Source: Cyanophora paradoxa (taxonomy: Eukaryota > Glaucocystophyceae > Cyanophorales > Cyanophoraceae). From it: a stretch of DNA of 64,000 nt. A program made the position numbers and the translations under genes. Below, piece by piece: positions 9,967 through 21,425 of this stretch (the first letter of the stretch is position 1; the number at the start of each line of letters is the position of its first letter). The notes beneath the pieces were generated by a model. That model was not told where the DNA came from. It searched no databases and saw nothing but the letters and a program-made list of their open reading frames with translations. The stretch covers positions 186,001 through 250,000 of the forward strand of contig QPMI01000103.1 in NCBI GenBank assembly GCA_004431415.1. Reading direction: 5' to 3'.

Positions 9967-10722
9967 ATTTACGTCGAGAACGGGCGCTACAACCTCGACG
10001 ACGTCGAGGTCGCCCTCAAGAACTGCGGCCTCTTCCACCGGTCGGCGCGATCTTCTTCGCGAATCGCGCGCTCGAGCTCGCAGCCGACATCCTCCCTCTC
10101 ACGCCTCTGCGGCCGCAGCCTCCTGGTCGACCTGTCCGAGGCGCTCGAGGTGGACTCGGCCGCGAAGCCCGGCTCCATCAACGTCTTCCTGGAGAACACC
10201 GTGCGCCCTACAGATCTTTCGTCGCGCCGCAAACTTTAAAGGACTCACGCGAAAGCGATATCAATTAACAGAGCAGAATCGCGTTCAACAAAGGGAACAC
10301 GCTCTTCTTCAACATCCATTACTTCAACAGGATGGGCCATGCCGCTCCATCCATCGAGGCGCAGCGCAAAGCGGCCTACTTCTGGTCTCTCTTTTTCACA
10401 CCCATGGCCCAGAAATTCAAGAAATAGTCGTGCACTTGTTTTTATTCCAAGACATGCATATGCGCAGGTACATCACCTTCTGCCACGAGCTCGCCCACAA
10501 CGTCGCTTCCGGGCACGACAAAGACCACGAGTGCTCCCTCCTGAATTTCGCGCCGCCGCCATTGCCCACGGGTTTTTCGCGCAGATTCGCAATGGAAACC
10601 ATCATGTGGTCGTGCGCTCTCTGTCGTATACATGGCTTTTGCAACAACATATTAATGCTGCTCGTGCGCGTTGCAGGAGCATGGATCGCTTTTTCAGCCT
10701 GGTTCGCCGTCTTTCGTTGATT
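9967..10722 (+). CDS. HELAHN zincin-like domain exons
   Basis: The exons 9967-10040, 10119 to about 10199, 10272-10384, 10468-10530 and 10677-10722 join in frame. They encode IYVENGRYNLDDVEVALKNC, then LLVDLSEALEVDS, then SRIAFNKGNTLFFNIHYF, then FWYITFCHELAHNVASGH followed by DKDHE. HELAH is an HExxH zinc-binding motif with a further His six residues on, the spacing seen in WLM/SprT-type proteases and in DUF3684-type proteins. All introns have GT-AG ends. Whether it is an active protease is unknown. Confidence 0.7.
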
Positions 10723-10750
10723 GTAATCTGTGACTACTAACAGCAATCAG
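10723..10750 (+). other. 28-bp intron with TACTAAC branch site
   Basis: GTAATC donor, perfect TACTAAC at 10735-10741 and CAG acceptor at 10750. It joins two open exons in frame, showing that short introns with a yeast-like branch point are used in this gene. Confidence 0.6.
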
Positions 10751-11508
10751 GTGCAGAAGATTGGAACAGCCAGCAACGCTCCTCTGAATTCGAAGCGGCA
10801 CAACATCGACCCTCTGGCCGTCGGCAAGGCCGCCCAAGCTGTCAAGCTGCACGCGCACGCGGAGGTCGCCGAAGCGCGTCAGGGCGCCGAATTCGAAACT
10901 CTTCAGGCCGCCGCCGCCGACAAGGAGAACGCCGCCGCGCGTGCGAATATCAACCCTCGAGCTCCGGCTGCCATGGGCGCCGGGGCCGCTGGAATCCCCG
11001 CGGCTGCTGGAAACGCAATTGCAAGCGCCGCTGCAGCTGCAGCTGCGGCCATCGACGACATCGACGACGACGCCGACGCCGACGACGACTGCATGATCAT
11101 CGACACCCCGCCGCGCCCGCCGCCGCCGCCGCCGCAGAGCGCCGCGCGACCGGCTCGCAACGGGAAAGCTCCCGCGGCGGCCCCGCTCGCTGGTGCGGCG
11201 CCGACGCGCACGCGCCGCCAGCGCCCTCGACCCGTTCCTCTTCTGAAACGGGCCGGCCGCGGGCCGGGGGGCCTCAGCTCGCCCGCAAAATGTTGAGGCT
11301 ATCCTCCGCCAGCTGCAGGAGATGGGGTCTGATTTCGATTTGCACTCGAGCTCAAATCTAATGCTTTTCTCTCGACGGCTCTGTAGATCTCACGCGCTCT
11401 GCCCGCACGCGCAGCTTCACGGACAGAGAGCGCAACCGGGCCGGGCTGCAGCGGGCGAACTACGACCTCGACGCGGCGATCGACATCCTCATGAACCCCG
11501 CCTGTTAG
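10751..11508 (+). CDS. Disordered linker and C-terminal UBA domain
   Basis: The exon 10751-11192 encodes an Ala-rich linker with an acidic patch and [18 protein letters not shown], which resembles a SUMO-interacting motif (MIIDTP next to acidic residues). After the intron 11193-11277 the frame continues as EAILRQLQEMG. After the intron 11327-11414 it reads FTDRERNRAGLQRANYDLDA and ends AIDILMNPAC, stop at 11506-11508. The MGF loop and LxxANxDLDxAIDxL pattern are those of a ubiquitin-associated (UBA) domain. A zincin plus SIM plus UBA layout suggests action on ubiquitin- or SUMO-marked substrates. That function is inferred. Confidence 0.72.
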
Positions 11509-11939
11509 CTGCAGAGCAGCGTCCAGGCCGATGAGATGTCGGATCAATTTGAACTCGCACCAGATGCTTCGAATTCGCACTGTAATTCGCGCTCTCGAGC
11601 GACTCTTTGTCTCTTTATTATCGCTTTTTTTTGCAAAAGCCCAACCGGGCAATGTTCGTATTAAGGACAACAACAGCCGCCCCGTCGCTTTCATCGACTG
11701 GGGGGGCGCCTAGGCTAGCTCTGAGGCTCTGCGGCATAGAGGGAAGACGTCCTGCTATCTTATCCTAGCTGTGAGCTATCGATCTGCGGCTTGAGGAGGG
11801 CCTGATGCGTTGGTGTCCTTGGTCCTGTGGAAAAGGAGGGGAGGGGGAAGGCGAGGCGCACGGGGTGCTGGGGTTGGCGGGGGCGAGGCGTAGGGAGGGG
11901 GACACGGAGTACGCGGAGCGCTGGGCAGGGAGTGGGGTA
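11509..11939. other. 3' flank of the split gene, no gene recognised
   Basis: Mixed sequence leading into the G-rich minisatellite. No ORF with recognisable domains. Confidence 0.4.
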
Positions 11940-12600
11940 CATGGCGGGGGTGAGGCGCTGGGGTCGGGGAGCTGGGGGGCGGGCGGGGCGGGGCGGGCGG
12001 GGAGGGTGACGGGCCGGGAGCGGGGCGGGGCGCTGAGGGTCGGGGCAGGGCGCTGGAGGGCGGCGGGGGCAGGGCGCTGGGGGCGGCGGGAGCGGGCGCT
12101 GGGGGGGGGGGCGGAGGGCGGGGGCGGGGCGCTGGAGAGGGTGGGGACGGGGCGCTGGAGAGGGTGGGGACGGGGCGCTGGAGCCGGAGGGGGGGGCGGG
12201 TGCTGAAGCGGGGCGGGGCACTGGAGCCGGGGGCAGGGCGGGGCGCTGGAGCCGGAGGCGGGGCGGGGCGCTGGAGCCGGAGGGCGGGGCGGGGCGCTGG
12301 AGCCGGGGGGCAGGGGCGGGGCGCCGGAGTCGGAGAGCGGGGCGGGCGCTGGAGCCGGAGGCGGGGCGGGGCGCTGGAGCCGGGGGGCGGGGGCGGAGCG
12401 CTGGAGCCGGAGGGCGGGGGCGGGGCGCTGGAGCCGGGGGGCGGGGCGGGGCACTGGAGCCGGAGGGTAGGGGCGGGGCGCTGGAGCCGGAGGGCGGGGG
12501 CGGGCGCTGGAGCCGGGGGGCGGGGCGGGGCGCTGGAGCCGGAGGGCGGGGCGGGGCGCTGGAGCCGGGGGGCGGGGGCGGGGCGCTGGCACCGGCGGCA
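11940..12600. repeat. G-rich minisatellite
   Basis: Irregular 20-30 bp units built on GGGGCGGGGCGCTGGAGCCG, with more than a dozen copies and variable G runs. All six frames stay open because the unit lacks stops, giving artefactual proline/alanine-rich ORFs on the minus strand and glycine-rich ones on the plus strand. The plus strand carries many runs of three or more G and could form G-quadruplexes. Confidence 0.9.
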
Positions 12601-13883
12601 GGGGCCGGCTTGGAGGCCGGGTCCGGGCGAGCCTCGTCTGGCTCCGGGGGGGGGGACCGAGCGTACACGTCTCTGTACCGGCCTCGGGGAGGAGGAGTCC
12701 GGGTGGGCGCCCTTTGGGCCCAGGCCGGGGGAGAGGGGGCGGGGGCGTGGGCCCGCGGGGCCTGGGCTCTGGGCGGGGGAGGGACCGGCGCGGGGCGCTA
12801 GGGAGTTGGGCGTGGGCGCACCCCGCCGTAGTTGTACATCGGACGGCGCCGACGGCCCCGTCGCGCGGCGAGCTCGAGGCGGAGGAGAGAGGTCAAGATG
12901 CAGGTCGAGATCTGCAGGCGCGCGAGCACGTTCTGTAAGGATGGGGCGGCGCGCGCGGCGCCTGCAGCATGACGGCGGCATTCGAGGGACAGTACTAGTG
13001 GCGGCGGCGCGCGACGTCGACGGCGGGTGCGTCATCTTGGAGAGCTGGCGGTCATCGGGCATCGGCTATGCGGCGGGCGGCGTGTGGGTGGCCGGGCGGC
13101 GATGGCGGGAGCTCGGGCGAAGTCGAGGTGGTCGCTCAACGCTTTAGGACTGCGACGTTATGCGGAAGATCTAGGGTGGCAGCGCGCTATCCGTATGTCC
13201 CGCGCGGGGCGCGGGCAAGGTCCTTGATATTCAAAAAGCGTCGGCGTCATGGCGAGGTCGGCGGGGCTCCACGTCGCTCCGGGGGCGGGCTGTCGGCTTC
13301 GGCAGTGATGCTGGATGGTAAGGTGCCCGCGTCGGCTGTCGGCTCGCGCTCGGCTGGGCTGGCTAGCGTTGTCGGTCTACGGGGGTCGGGTGGAGCTGGC
13401 GCGCGACTTTCCGAGCAGCTTGACACGCGGCGTTATCAGGCACCCACGGGTGGGAAGCCTGGCCCGCCGCGCTGCCGTAATCGTCGCGCTGTCCGCAAAT
13501 TTTCCGTACCCCGGTACTTCCCTTTATTATCGCTTTATCGCTTTATTATAAGCTTCCCTATAGCTATAATCAAGGTCGCACAGCTTTGATACCTTTTCCC
13601 TGCACTCTTTTCCTGGATCCCCCGGATCTTTCGCATGCATTTCACCCCTCGGCACGCATTCGCATTATTTTCGCAGCCGCCATGGCCAGGCCTAGGGACG
13701 ACGTCGACGAAGAGAGCTAGACTCGCGGGTTCCGAGGCTGCTCCAAGCGATCGCGAGGGCAAGTGACAAAGAGCCTATGCATTCGAACCAGCTTCTTCGC
13801 ACTAGCAGACGTACTTCAATCAAACTGCACTCCAGATCGGCAGGCCTCTGACGACGACGTCGACCCAACCGACCGGCCGCGGG
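12601..13883. other. Spacer, no gene recognised
   Basis: The GC-rich sequence flanking the minisatellite gives way to a more AT-rich stretch around 13.5-13.7 kb. Open frames are compositional. It probably contains the 3' intergenic region of the minus-strand gene ending at 13884. Confidence 0.4.
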
Positions 13884-14243
13884 CTAGGGAAGGAGCCCCG
13901 ACTGGGCGCGTGCGAGAGCCTCCCGCACGCGGCGGACACGGCGGGCGTCGGGGGGGAAGAGCCGGGGGAACTTCCCGTACAGCTGCAGCGAGTCAGCGGG
14001 CCGGGGAGGGCCCCAGGGCCCGAGGGCCCGGGGGCGCGGGAGGGACCTGGAGGCTCTGCTCGAGGACGGCGGCCGCCTCCGCGTGGCGCCCCGCCCGCCA
14101 CAGCGAGTCCCCTGCGCCCCGCCGCCCCGCTCGTACTATCGAAAGGCGCGTGTAGCGGGGGCGCCGGTACCGTAGGCCCACAGGAGGTGCGCCTGGAGCG
14201 GCGTCTCGTTCCTTCGCGGCGCGGTGCACGTGCTCGAGCTCGG

Positions 14244-14276
<33 letters not shown>

Positions 14277-17200
14277 TGCACCCGCTGTCGACGAGGCGGA
14301 AGACGATGGTGAGGGTCTTGATGAGCCGCAGCGTCGTGTCCATCGAGAACTGCCCCCTGCCCGCCCCGGCCCCCGCCCCGGCCCCGGCCCCGGGTCAACA
14401 GCGAAGGCGCGGGGGAGAGGTTGGCGGGGCGGCTCGGCCCGGGCGCACCCCATCCACCACCAGGTGCGCGTGTACCCCTGAAGGAGGCTAGGGGCGTCGG
14501 CGGGCGGAAGGGATGGAGGGGGGGGGGGGGGGAAGGGGGGGGGGGGAGGGGACCGCACGATGACGTCGAAGTCGCTGTACCCCAGGAGGTCGTTCTCCTT
14601 CGCGTACTCCACCGCCGCCCGAAAGGCCCGGTACGACGCGATGAAGCGCCCTGAAGCGTTTACGTACCGGGTTGGAGGGCCGGTGGGAGAGAAGCGAGGG
14701 GCGGAAGAGTGCGGGGGCCGCGACCGGGGCGCACGGGCACGGCTCATGGCGAAGAACTTGGACTGGGCCGGGGGGAGGGGCGCCGCGGCCGGTCAGGGAG
14801 GTGAGGTATCCGAAAGAGGGTTACGACGCACGATCATGAAACGGTAGATACGGGGCCTTTGAATGTGGAGATGGAGGCAGCCGAATCAAAAGGAGAGCTG
14901 GCATGGAGGCTTGAGGCGCGGGGGGCGCACTTGGGGGGCTCGGCGAGGCGCTGGCAGAGCTCGATGGCGCGCTCCGCGAGGCCCACCTGCCGCCCGAAGT
15001 CCCCCTTCTGGCCCTCCCGCACGACTGCGCGAGGGGGAAATCGAAGACGATCTAGAGGGAAGGGAAGAGGGGGGCGGCGGGCCGGGGGACGGGCGCGGGG
15101 ACGGGGCGGACACTCGGCGGCAAGGGCGTCTAGGGCGAGGGAGGCGTCCTCGTCCCCCTCCGTGTACCAGTACATCCGCCTGCGCGAGTGAGAGCCCAGC
15201 CGCTGATCATGAGCCTCGGAGCTCGCGGCGCGGTCGCAAGCTCGAAGGGGCCGGCCGCGCGGGGGGCGAGCGCACGAGAGGAAGTGGTCCGCCATCTCCG
15301 CCCTCCCCGTGAACACTGCCCCCGCGCCCTCTCCGGCCAGGCTCGGGGGGCGAGGGGAGGGGAGCACCCCGCGCACCGTGGACGAGGCCGAGGAAGCGGA
15401 CGATGCGGGCCTCGGCGCGCGAGGGCGAGAGGCCCGCCTTCAGCAGCACGCTCCACGCCTGTGCGCGAGCGAGCGCGCGCGCGTGAGCGGTGCGGCTTAG
15501 CGCGCAATCACAAGCCAGCTGTCTCAGCTCGTATAATTATTCTTGCTAGGCGCTCTATAACCAGGCCAGCGATATGAGCGATCCAGATCCGGCAAGGCTG
15601 TACTGGTTCTACAACAACCAGCCCAGACCTCGAAGAGGGTGTCGGAGCAGTCGTTGGGGCGGTACTCCATGAAGCAGAGGCACGCGGCGAGGAAGAGCGC
15701 CTCCGCCACCGCCGTCGGGTCCTGAGCGGGGTGAGAGGGGATGAGAGGGGGCGGGGATGGGCCGGGGAGGGGGGCGGGGGGTGGGCGCACGCCCCAGGCG
15801 CGGGCGGTGTCGAGGGCCTTGGCCGAGAGCTGCGCCCCCCCAGCGCAGCCCGGCGTCAGCTGCGGCTGCGGCTGCGACTGCGGCTTCGGACGCACCATGT
15901 GGAAGGCCTCCGGGGGGGCGAAGAGCATGTAGTCCGCGTGCTGCACCTGCACGCGAGCACGGGCACCCCACGTGTTCGAAGGCGCAGGGAGACGATCTAG
16001 ATCTAGATCTACACGGGGGCCGGGGGCGGGCGGCCGGGCGCACGGCCTCGCAACCGAGGGCGGCGGCGAGGTTGCGGCAGGCGGCGGAGGCGACGGCCGC
16101 CTCGTGGGGAGACCGGAAGAACTCGGGCCTGCAAGCACCGGCCCGGCGGGCCTCATGGTCGATATCGGAAGCGAAGAGCCGGGGCCCCGTCAAGGAGGAG
16201 GGCGCACGCGTGGGCGAGGGGCGCGAGGAGGGCGGCGACGACAGCGTCCACGGGGCCCTCCGCCATCGCTGCCCCCCGCACCGCGTGCAGGCACGCCTGC
16301 GCCGTATCCAGATGAGGAGGGGGGGGGAGGCGGGGGGGGGTACGTGCACCTGGAAGGTGAGGCGCCCCGCGTGGGTGGAGACGAGGGGCGTGTCCAGCAC
16401 CCGCGCGTCCGACAGCATCTGACGATGCACGGGTCGCGATCGGCTGATGGATGGGGGCGGGAGGGGGGAGGGAGGGGGAGGGCAGGGGCGAAGGGGGGTA
16501 TATATACTTTCGCGAGGACAGCCCCATCCTCTGCGTGCCACGTCGTGCGAACGAGGTCGTGGGCCTGAATTCGAGGGGGAGAAGGGGGGGTATTTACGGC
16601 TTGCGCTGCGAAGGGGGTACAGGGACCGGAGGCGCACGTTCATAATGCGCTGCGTGAACCCGTGGCGCTCGGCGTCGCTGCTGAGGAGGAAGGGAGGCGG
16701 GCCCGCCGGGTCCCTGCGAAGGGAACCGGAGCGGCGCGCGGATCACCAGGGGGGTGCGTGGGGGGGTTGAGGGTGGGTGGGAGGGGCGGGGGGGGGGGAG
16801 GAGGAGGGGAAGGGGAAGGGGAAGGGGGCGGCTCCGCGGACCACGCGGACGCTTCGTCGGGCGGGGGCGCTGCCCTGAGAGTGGCCACTTGATCAGGGAA
16901 AGAACGAAAGGGGTACAGGAGGGCGTGGGCGTTGGGGGGGGGGGGGAAGTGCACGAACGTCAATTTGGCGTCGGAAAGCGGCGGGCTACCATCGACGGCG
17001 CTGGAGCTGAGCTGCAGCCAGCACCGTGTCAGCCGCAGCTGCAGTTGCAGGCAGCCCCAGGAACGGAGCCGGGGCGGAAAGGGGGGTACGTTACGCACGT
17101 CAGCATTTGTGAGATACGGGGGCGTCATGAGATTGAGCGAGGCGTAGGGGCCTTCTGCGGGCGTGTCCCCTGCCGCGGGCGCATCGGATCAAATCTAGGG

Positions 17201-18929
17201 TATCCCGAGGGGGGTAGGGTAGGGGGTTACAAAGGAGGATGCGGTGCACAATCTGTTCGCTCTCTTCCTCCGGGGGGGGCGAGATCCTGAGGTCCGAGAA
17301 AGTCTGGGGGGGGACGGGGGGGCCCCGGAACTCAGAATTCGAAACCGACGGCCTCGCTAAATATATAGGAGATCTAGAGGCGAAGCCTTGAAGGGGGCGG
17401 CCAAAGAGACGGAGGTACCTGGGCGAGGGTCTCGCCGAAGTAGCTGTGCACGCGCTGGGGCGTGAGGGCGGCGCCACGGGCGCCGTCACGATCGGCGTCT
17501 GCGGCCGGGGCCTGGCCCTGGCCATCTGGATGGACCGGCGCCGGCGCCGGCGGGGCGGGGAGGCCGGCGGCGTCCCCGTCGGCGTCGCCCTCGTCCAGCT
17601 GCTCCAGGAGGGCGGCTAGGGGGGTAGAGATGTCCAGGCTCAGATCCTCGAGGGCCCAGGGGGGCGAGGCGGCCGGCGAGGGGCTCGCGGGGGGGACGGG
17701 GTCGGGGTACGGGCATTCGGAGGTGAAAAGGCCGGCCCGGGGCCGCGGCAGCTCGAGAGGCTGGCCGTTGGGGGGCTCATGAACAGGGCGGAGGGGCGCG
17801 GGGGGTACGGCGCTGGAAAGCCGCGGCGCTGCAAGGGGCCGGGGGAGGGAGGGCGCCGGGGGGAGCGGATCCCGCGCGGGCTGGAAGGGCGGAACGCTAA
17901 TGGGGGGCTGGGGGGCGCGCTTTCCCTCGAGCTCGCGGCGGCGGTCCGGCGGCGCGGGCGCCTCCTCGGGCGTCGGGCGCTTGCGGGGGGCGGGGGGTCC
18001 CGCCGGGGGATCCAGAGGTGCCCCCGAGAAGCGTAGGACGATTCGGTCCCGACCAATGGGGCCGTACGCCGGCTCCAGCCACGACGAGACCATCTGCGCG
18101 CCCGGGGGAGGTGGAGGGGGGGGGTACGCATCAGGCATGCATACGACCGGGACCGATACCCCCACTCGCCTCGGCCTGCGCGTTGGGGGGTGCTCCAAAG
18201 ACGAACGAGTCGACGCTGTCCCCCTGGGGGCGGGTCAGGTAAGGGGTACAGGATAAAGGGTGGGTAGGGTGCAGCCGCGCCTTCCTCCCGATGAGCATCA
18301 CGAGCTCCGCCGACATCGCTTGCTGCGCGGGGGGAGGCGCCGGCGTTACGGGGACACAGGAGAGCGACTCGGCGATCGCGAGCGAAGAGGGGTATATATA
18401 TATGTGATGCGGCGCATGCGCACGCGGACGCCGGCGACGAGGGGGGCGATGGCGACGGCGACGCGGGCGCCGGCCCAGGGCGCGTCGGCCGCCGCGCCGG
18501 CCCCGACGGGGTCGTGGAGCCGCAGCCGGAGCTCCTCGTTGGGGGACACGTCGAAGAAGAACGCGCTGGAGGCCCCCGGGGGCCCCATGGCCACCACGGG
18601 CGTCGCCCGCTCCCACTCCCCGCGCCCTGCGAAAGGCCTACGGCTTCGAACATCGAACTTCAAATTAAATTCGGGAGCGGCGCACGGGTGCGGCTCCGGC
18701 GCAGGAGGGAGATCTGGACCGCCCTGAACCTGGGGGGCGCCGCGACCGCCACGGCCGGGGCGGCGCTGGCCGGCCGCGGCGCGAGCCTCGCGTTCGAGAG
18801 CGCCGGCGGGCACTGCGCGTGCACGCCGATCGCGAGCGGGAGGGACGAGTGCGCCCCGAGCAGGGGCGGCTTCTCGGCCTCCGGCTCGAGCTCGTCTCTA
18901 GACCTTGCAATCCGTGTACGTGGGCGCAT
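13884..18929 (-). CDS. Unrecognised multi-exon protein
   Basis: Open, well-balanced exons separated by C-rich introns run from about 18.9 kb down to a stop at 13884-13886. In order they include SSAFFFDVSPNEELRLRLHD (near 18.55 kb), VDSFVFGAPPNA, MVSSWLEPAYGPIGRDRIVL, a long proline-rich segment (17.4-18.0 kb), MLSDARVLDTPLVSTHAGRL (16.4 kb), ADYMLFAPPEAFHMV (15.9 kb), EALFLAACLCFMEYRPND (15.7 kb), MYWYTEGDEDASLALDALA (15.15 kb), AAVEYAKENDLLGYSDFDVI (14.6 kb) and a C-terminal helical end with LQLYGKFPRLFPPDARRV. Late exons look TPR- or helical-repeat-like (AGRHAEAAAVLEQSL). A possible frame break lies near 16195. I cannot name the family; it could be more than one gene. Confidence 0.55.
14250..14276 (-). 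repeat. Homopolymer of 27 G (C run in an intron)
   Basis: On the minus strand this is an uninterrupted C run within a short intron (GTGCAC at its start, CCGAG at its end) of the surrounding gene. It is likely length-variable. Confidence 0.75.
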
Positions 18930-19546
18930 CCGCCGGGATTCTCCCCTTAAGCTTGAGCTCGCTGCCGCCGCCGCCGCCGCCGCTGCCGCCGCGCCGCCGT
19001 CCGGCCCAAATCTATCGATATCGCTCGCTATACTGTGTGCAGTTGACCTGTCGACGTCGCCTCTCCGCCCCCGGCGCCGCGCTCCGGATCCGCCGCTCCG
19101 AAATCCGGAACCGGGGGGCTTCGAATTCTGACTCTAATTTCTGAGTCATTTTCTGACGGCACACTGCAGTCTGCAGGCTGAGAGCCTGAGAGTCTGCAGG
19201 CTGCAGCTGATCGACGTGCACGTGGAGCGTGACCTGGTCCTCGAGCTCCGAAGCCTCCGAGCCTCGCAAGGGGGTACGGGGTAGATTAATTCATTACTAT
19301 TTTCCTCATAATCATCGCATGCGCACACATGCATTAATATTTCACAGGATGCTTCAATATTACCGTAAAACACAATATCAATTCGCACGATATTCGAGAT
19401 TATAGTTCGTTTTTAGACCCGGACCCCGACCATAGTAATTAGTTCGGTCTCAAATTAGTGCGTTTATTCGTTTCCAGTGTATGGGGCGGGGGGTACACGC
19501 TGTACCCCTACAGCATTTTCTTAGCGTCATGTAATTAGTGCGGTCT

Positions 19547-19586
19547 CAAATTAGTGCGTTTTTACGGCAAAAAACGCACTAATTTG
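19547..19586. repeat. Perfect 17-bp inverted repeat
   Basis: CAAATTAGTGCGTTTTT and its exact complement enclose six bases. A partial copy of the arm (TCTCAAATTAGTGCGTTT) lies about 100 bp upstream, so this looks like the end of a small repeat element. Confidence 0.75.
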
Positions 19587-19629
19587 GTACCGAACTAATA
19601 TTATGCGCGAACTAATTAATATTCTGTCT

Positions 19630-20105
19630 TACGGTAATTGCAAGGGGGGACGAAGACCGAAGGGCTTCGAAAATTCTCCCAGCTAGCGCTTGCTTCCCGT
19701 TCCCTCGCTCCGGAATCCGGATCCAGCCAAAAATTTTCTACGAGGCCGTTTTCGAGGTCCAGTTTGCAACACCAGAAAAAAATGAGCCGTTATTCGCGAT
19801 CCGATTGGCTCGGTGGACCGGTCAGCCTTCGACTTTCGAGCGTCAAATTTAAAGTCAAGCTCGCGAGAGCTTTAATTTCTAGCTCGAATTCGGAAAAAGA
19901 GGTTTTCGAGGGGAAAACCAACTTCTGTCTCTCCGGTCTTCGAATTCCTTGCGCGGTTAACGTTCTGCATGTGACCAGTTCTCCCTAGCGCGCTAGCTGT
20001 CTCCTCTAGATTTCGGCTTCCTCGCAGTGCGTCGCGTACGCCTTGCTCTTCCTTGCGCGCGGCGGTTCTGCATGGAATTACTTCTCCCTAGCTGTCTCCT
20101 CTAGA
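19630..20105. repeat. Dispersed repeat, copy B (inverted to copy A)
   Basis: Shares long blocks, in reverse orientation, with 1130-1640, including the CTAGCTGTCTCCTCTAGA word twice (near 19995 and 20089) and a segment reading SRYSRSDWLGGPVS on the plus strand. It ends directly against the small plus-strand gene that follows. Confidence 0.75.
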
Positions 20106-20775
20106 CCGCCTCTGGCGGTTGGGGGGCTCGTCGTTGCCTCCGCCGAAGACGCCTCCTGGCTCGGCCTCGCGCGCGGCCGGCTTTGTGCGGGCGCCGTCGC
20201 GTTTGTGCTCCCGCCGGACGGATACCGGCACGCCGCGTCCACCTGGCCGTCTGGAGCGGCCCCCGACGTCGGCGGTCTCGAGCTCGTGTCCGTGCTCGGA
20301 GCGGCTGTGAAGCCGCTGCTCATCGTCGTCCGCGAGCTCCCCGACCGGGCTGGCTTCCCCCCCACGCGCGAGCAAGCCGTCGCCTTCGCTTTAGCGACCG
20401 TCGAAGCACTCGCCGCTGCGCGGCAGGATCGCTTCGTCGTTCGATTTGTCGGGTGCGCGAAGTTTCATTGAAGTGGACCGCCCATAGCTGACCTCTATTC
20501 ATGATTGCCACGGCAGGCCTGCGATCGAGGACCTCCACATGGGGGTCCTCGAGCGCCTGCGTGACGCCGGCCTCGCGGATATCGAAATTCAAGACCTTGT
20601 CTACCAGATGCGCGGCGGGAGCGAGCAGCGCGCCAGCCGCGTGGTTCTGCGGTCGCTCGAGGCGGCGGGCCGCCTCACCATGCTCTTGCAAGACGGCTCT
20701 CTTCAGGACCGGCGCCGCAGGCTGCCGCTCACCCCCATGGTCGACTTCCGCCCCGACCCCCTCCAGAAGGCCTGA
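20106..20775 (+). CDS. Small two-exon protein of unknown function
   Basis: Exon 1 is open from the repeat border to about 20450 and encodes a globular-looking segment with GLARGRLCAGAVAFVLPPDG and QAVAFALATVEALAAARQD. The intron has a GTGCGC donor and a GGCAG acceptor near 20515. Exon 2 encodes EDLHMGVLERLRDAGLADIE, QDLVYQMRGGSEQRA and a C-terminal basic stretch, stop at 20773-20775. The joined protein is about 200 residues and not recognised. The start codon is unclear because the 5' end abuts a repeat. Part of this gene, intron included, is copied in inverted orientation at 21525-21900. Confidence 0.55.
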
Positions 20776-21425
20776 ATCGCCTATGTTTACGGCGAGCCCT
20801 CTGCAGACAGCACCATCATCTTTTAGCCAGCTGTTCAGGGTTAGCGGTAGGCCGTGCGAACACAGTTGATGCGCAGCGTTTTTTGGCTCCAGAACAATCT
20901 TTCATATAGAGTGCGCTGAATCTGGCCTTTCATTGAGGCTTTTCTTTATTCGGTTTGATCGCAGCGAGTGCTTATCGGCCCCTAATATCGGGCCTTTTCT
21001 ATTTTTTTCAATCATATATAATCTGTGTTTATCTTTACACTTCAACCTGCCGCGCGCGCTCGGCCGGGGTCGATCTGCCGCGTGCATGTGCGTGCCACTA
21101 CGACTCTTTCATTAGATCCCGGTTCCCCCCTTGCACCCGGTGACCCCCGGCGCGAAAATCGCGGCCGGGCCACTAGTTATTCTTTGCCGATTCTTTGATA
21201 TCAATACTGGATTTCTGGCACGGTGGAACGGTGTGTGACGGTGGTACCTGAAACTTGGCTGAAAGTTAAGGCCGAATTTCCCCTCTGAAACCGTCGACGT
21301 CGGTCCGGATGCTGGCTCGGAAACCCAGTCCTGAGTCCTGACCGTCGGATCCCGGACTCCTACTGTAGGCCTGATCATGACTCATGACTCCTGAGGTCCT
21401 GACTCCAGAGTTCTGACTCCAGACT
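20776..21425. other. Spacer, no gene recognised
   Basis: AT-richer sequence followed by a stretch dense in GACTC/GAGTC words (21.3-21.42 kb). No domain-bearing ORF. Confidence 0.4.

Larger units (their letters stand above)
1755..11508 (+). pseudogene. Sacsin/NO VEIN-like (DUF3684-type) gene split by an LTR retrotransposon
   Basis: This is the interval of a large plus-strand gene whose exons can be joined in frame, especially at the 3' end. Visible exons lie at about 1884-1939, 2022-2147, 2199-2397, 2682-2712 joined to 7958 onward, 8566-8851, and the run 9061-11508. The C-terminus has the order low-complexity linker, IAFNKG...FFN motif, HELAHN zincin-like motif, second disordered linker, UBA domain. 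That resembles fungal and plant proteins with a sacsin-type ATPase N-terminus, though that N-terminus is not visible here. The LTR element sits inside an exon, so this allele is probably broken unless the element is spliced out. The family assignment rests on the C-terminal third; the 5' end is unresolved. Confidence 0.5.

Noticed and set aside
11765-13062. Very long proline/alanine-rich ORFs on the minus strand, open in all three frames
   Set aside because: They come from the stop-free G-rich minisatellite; frames are equally open on both strands and have no splice or domain support.
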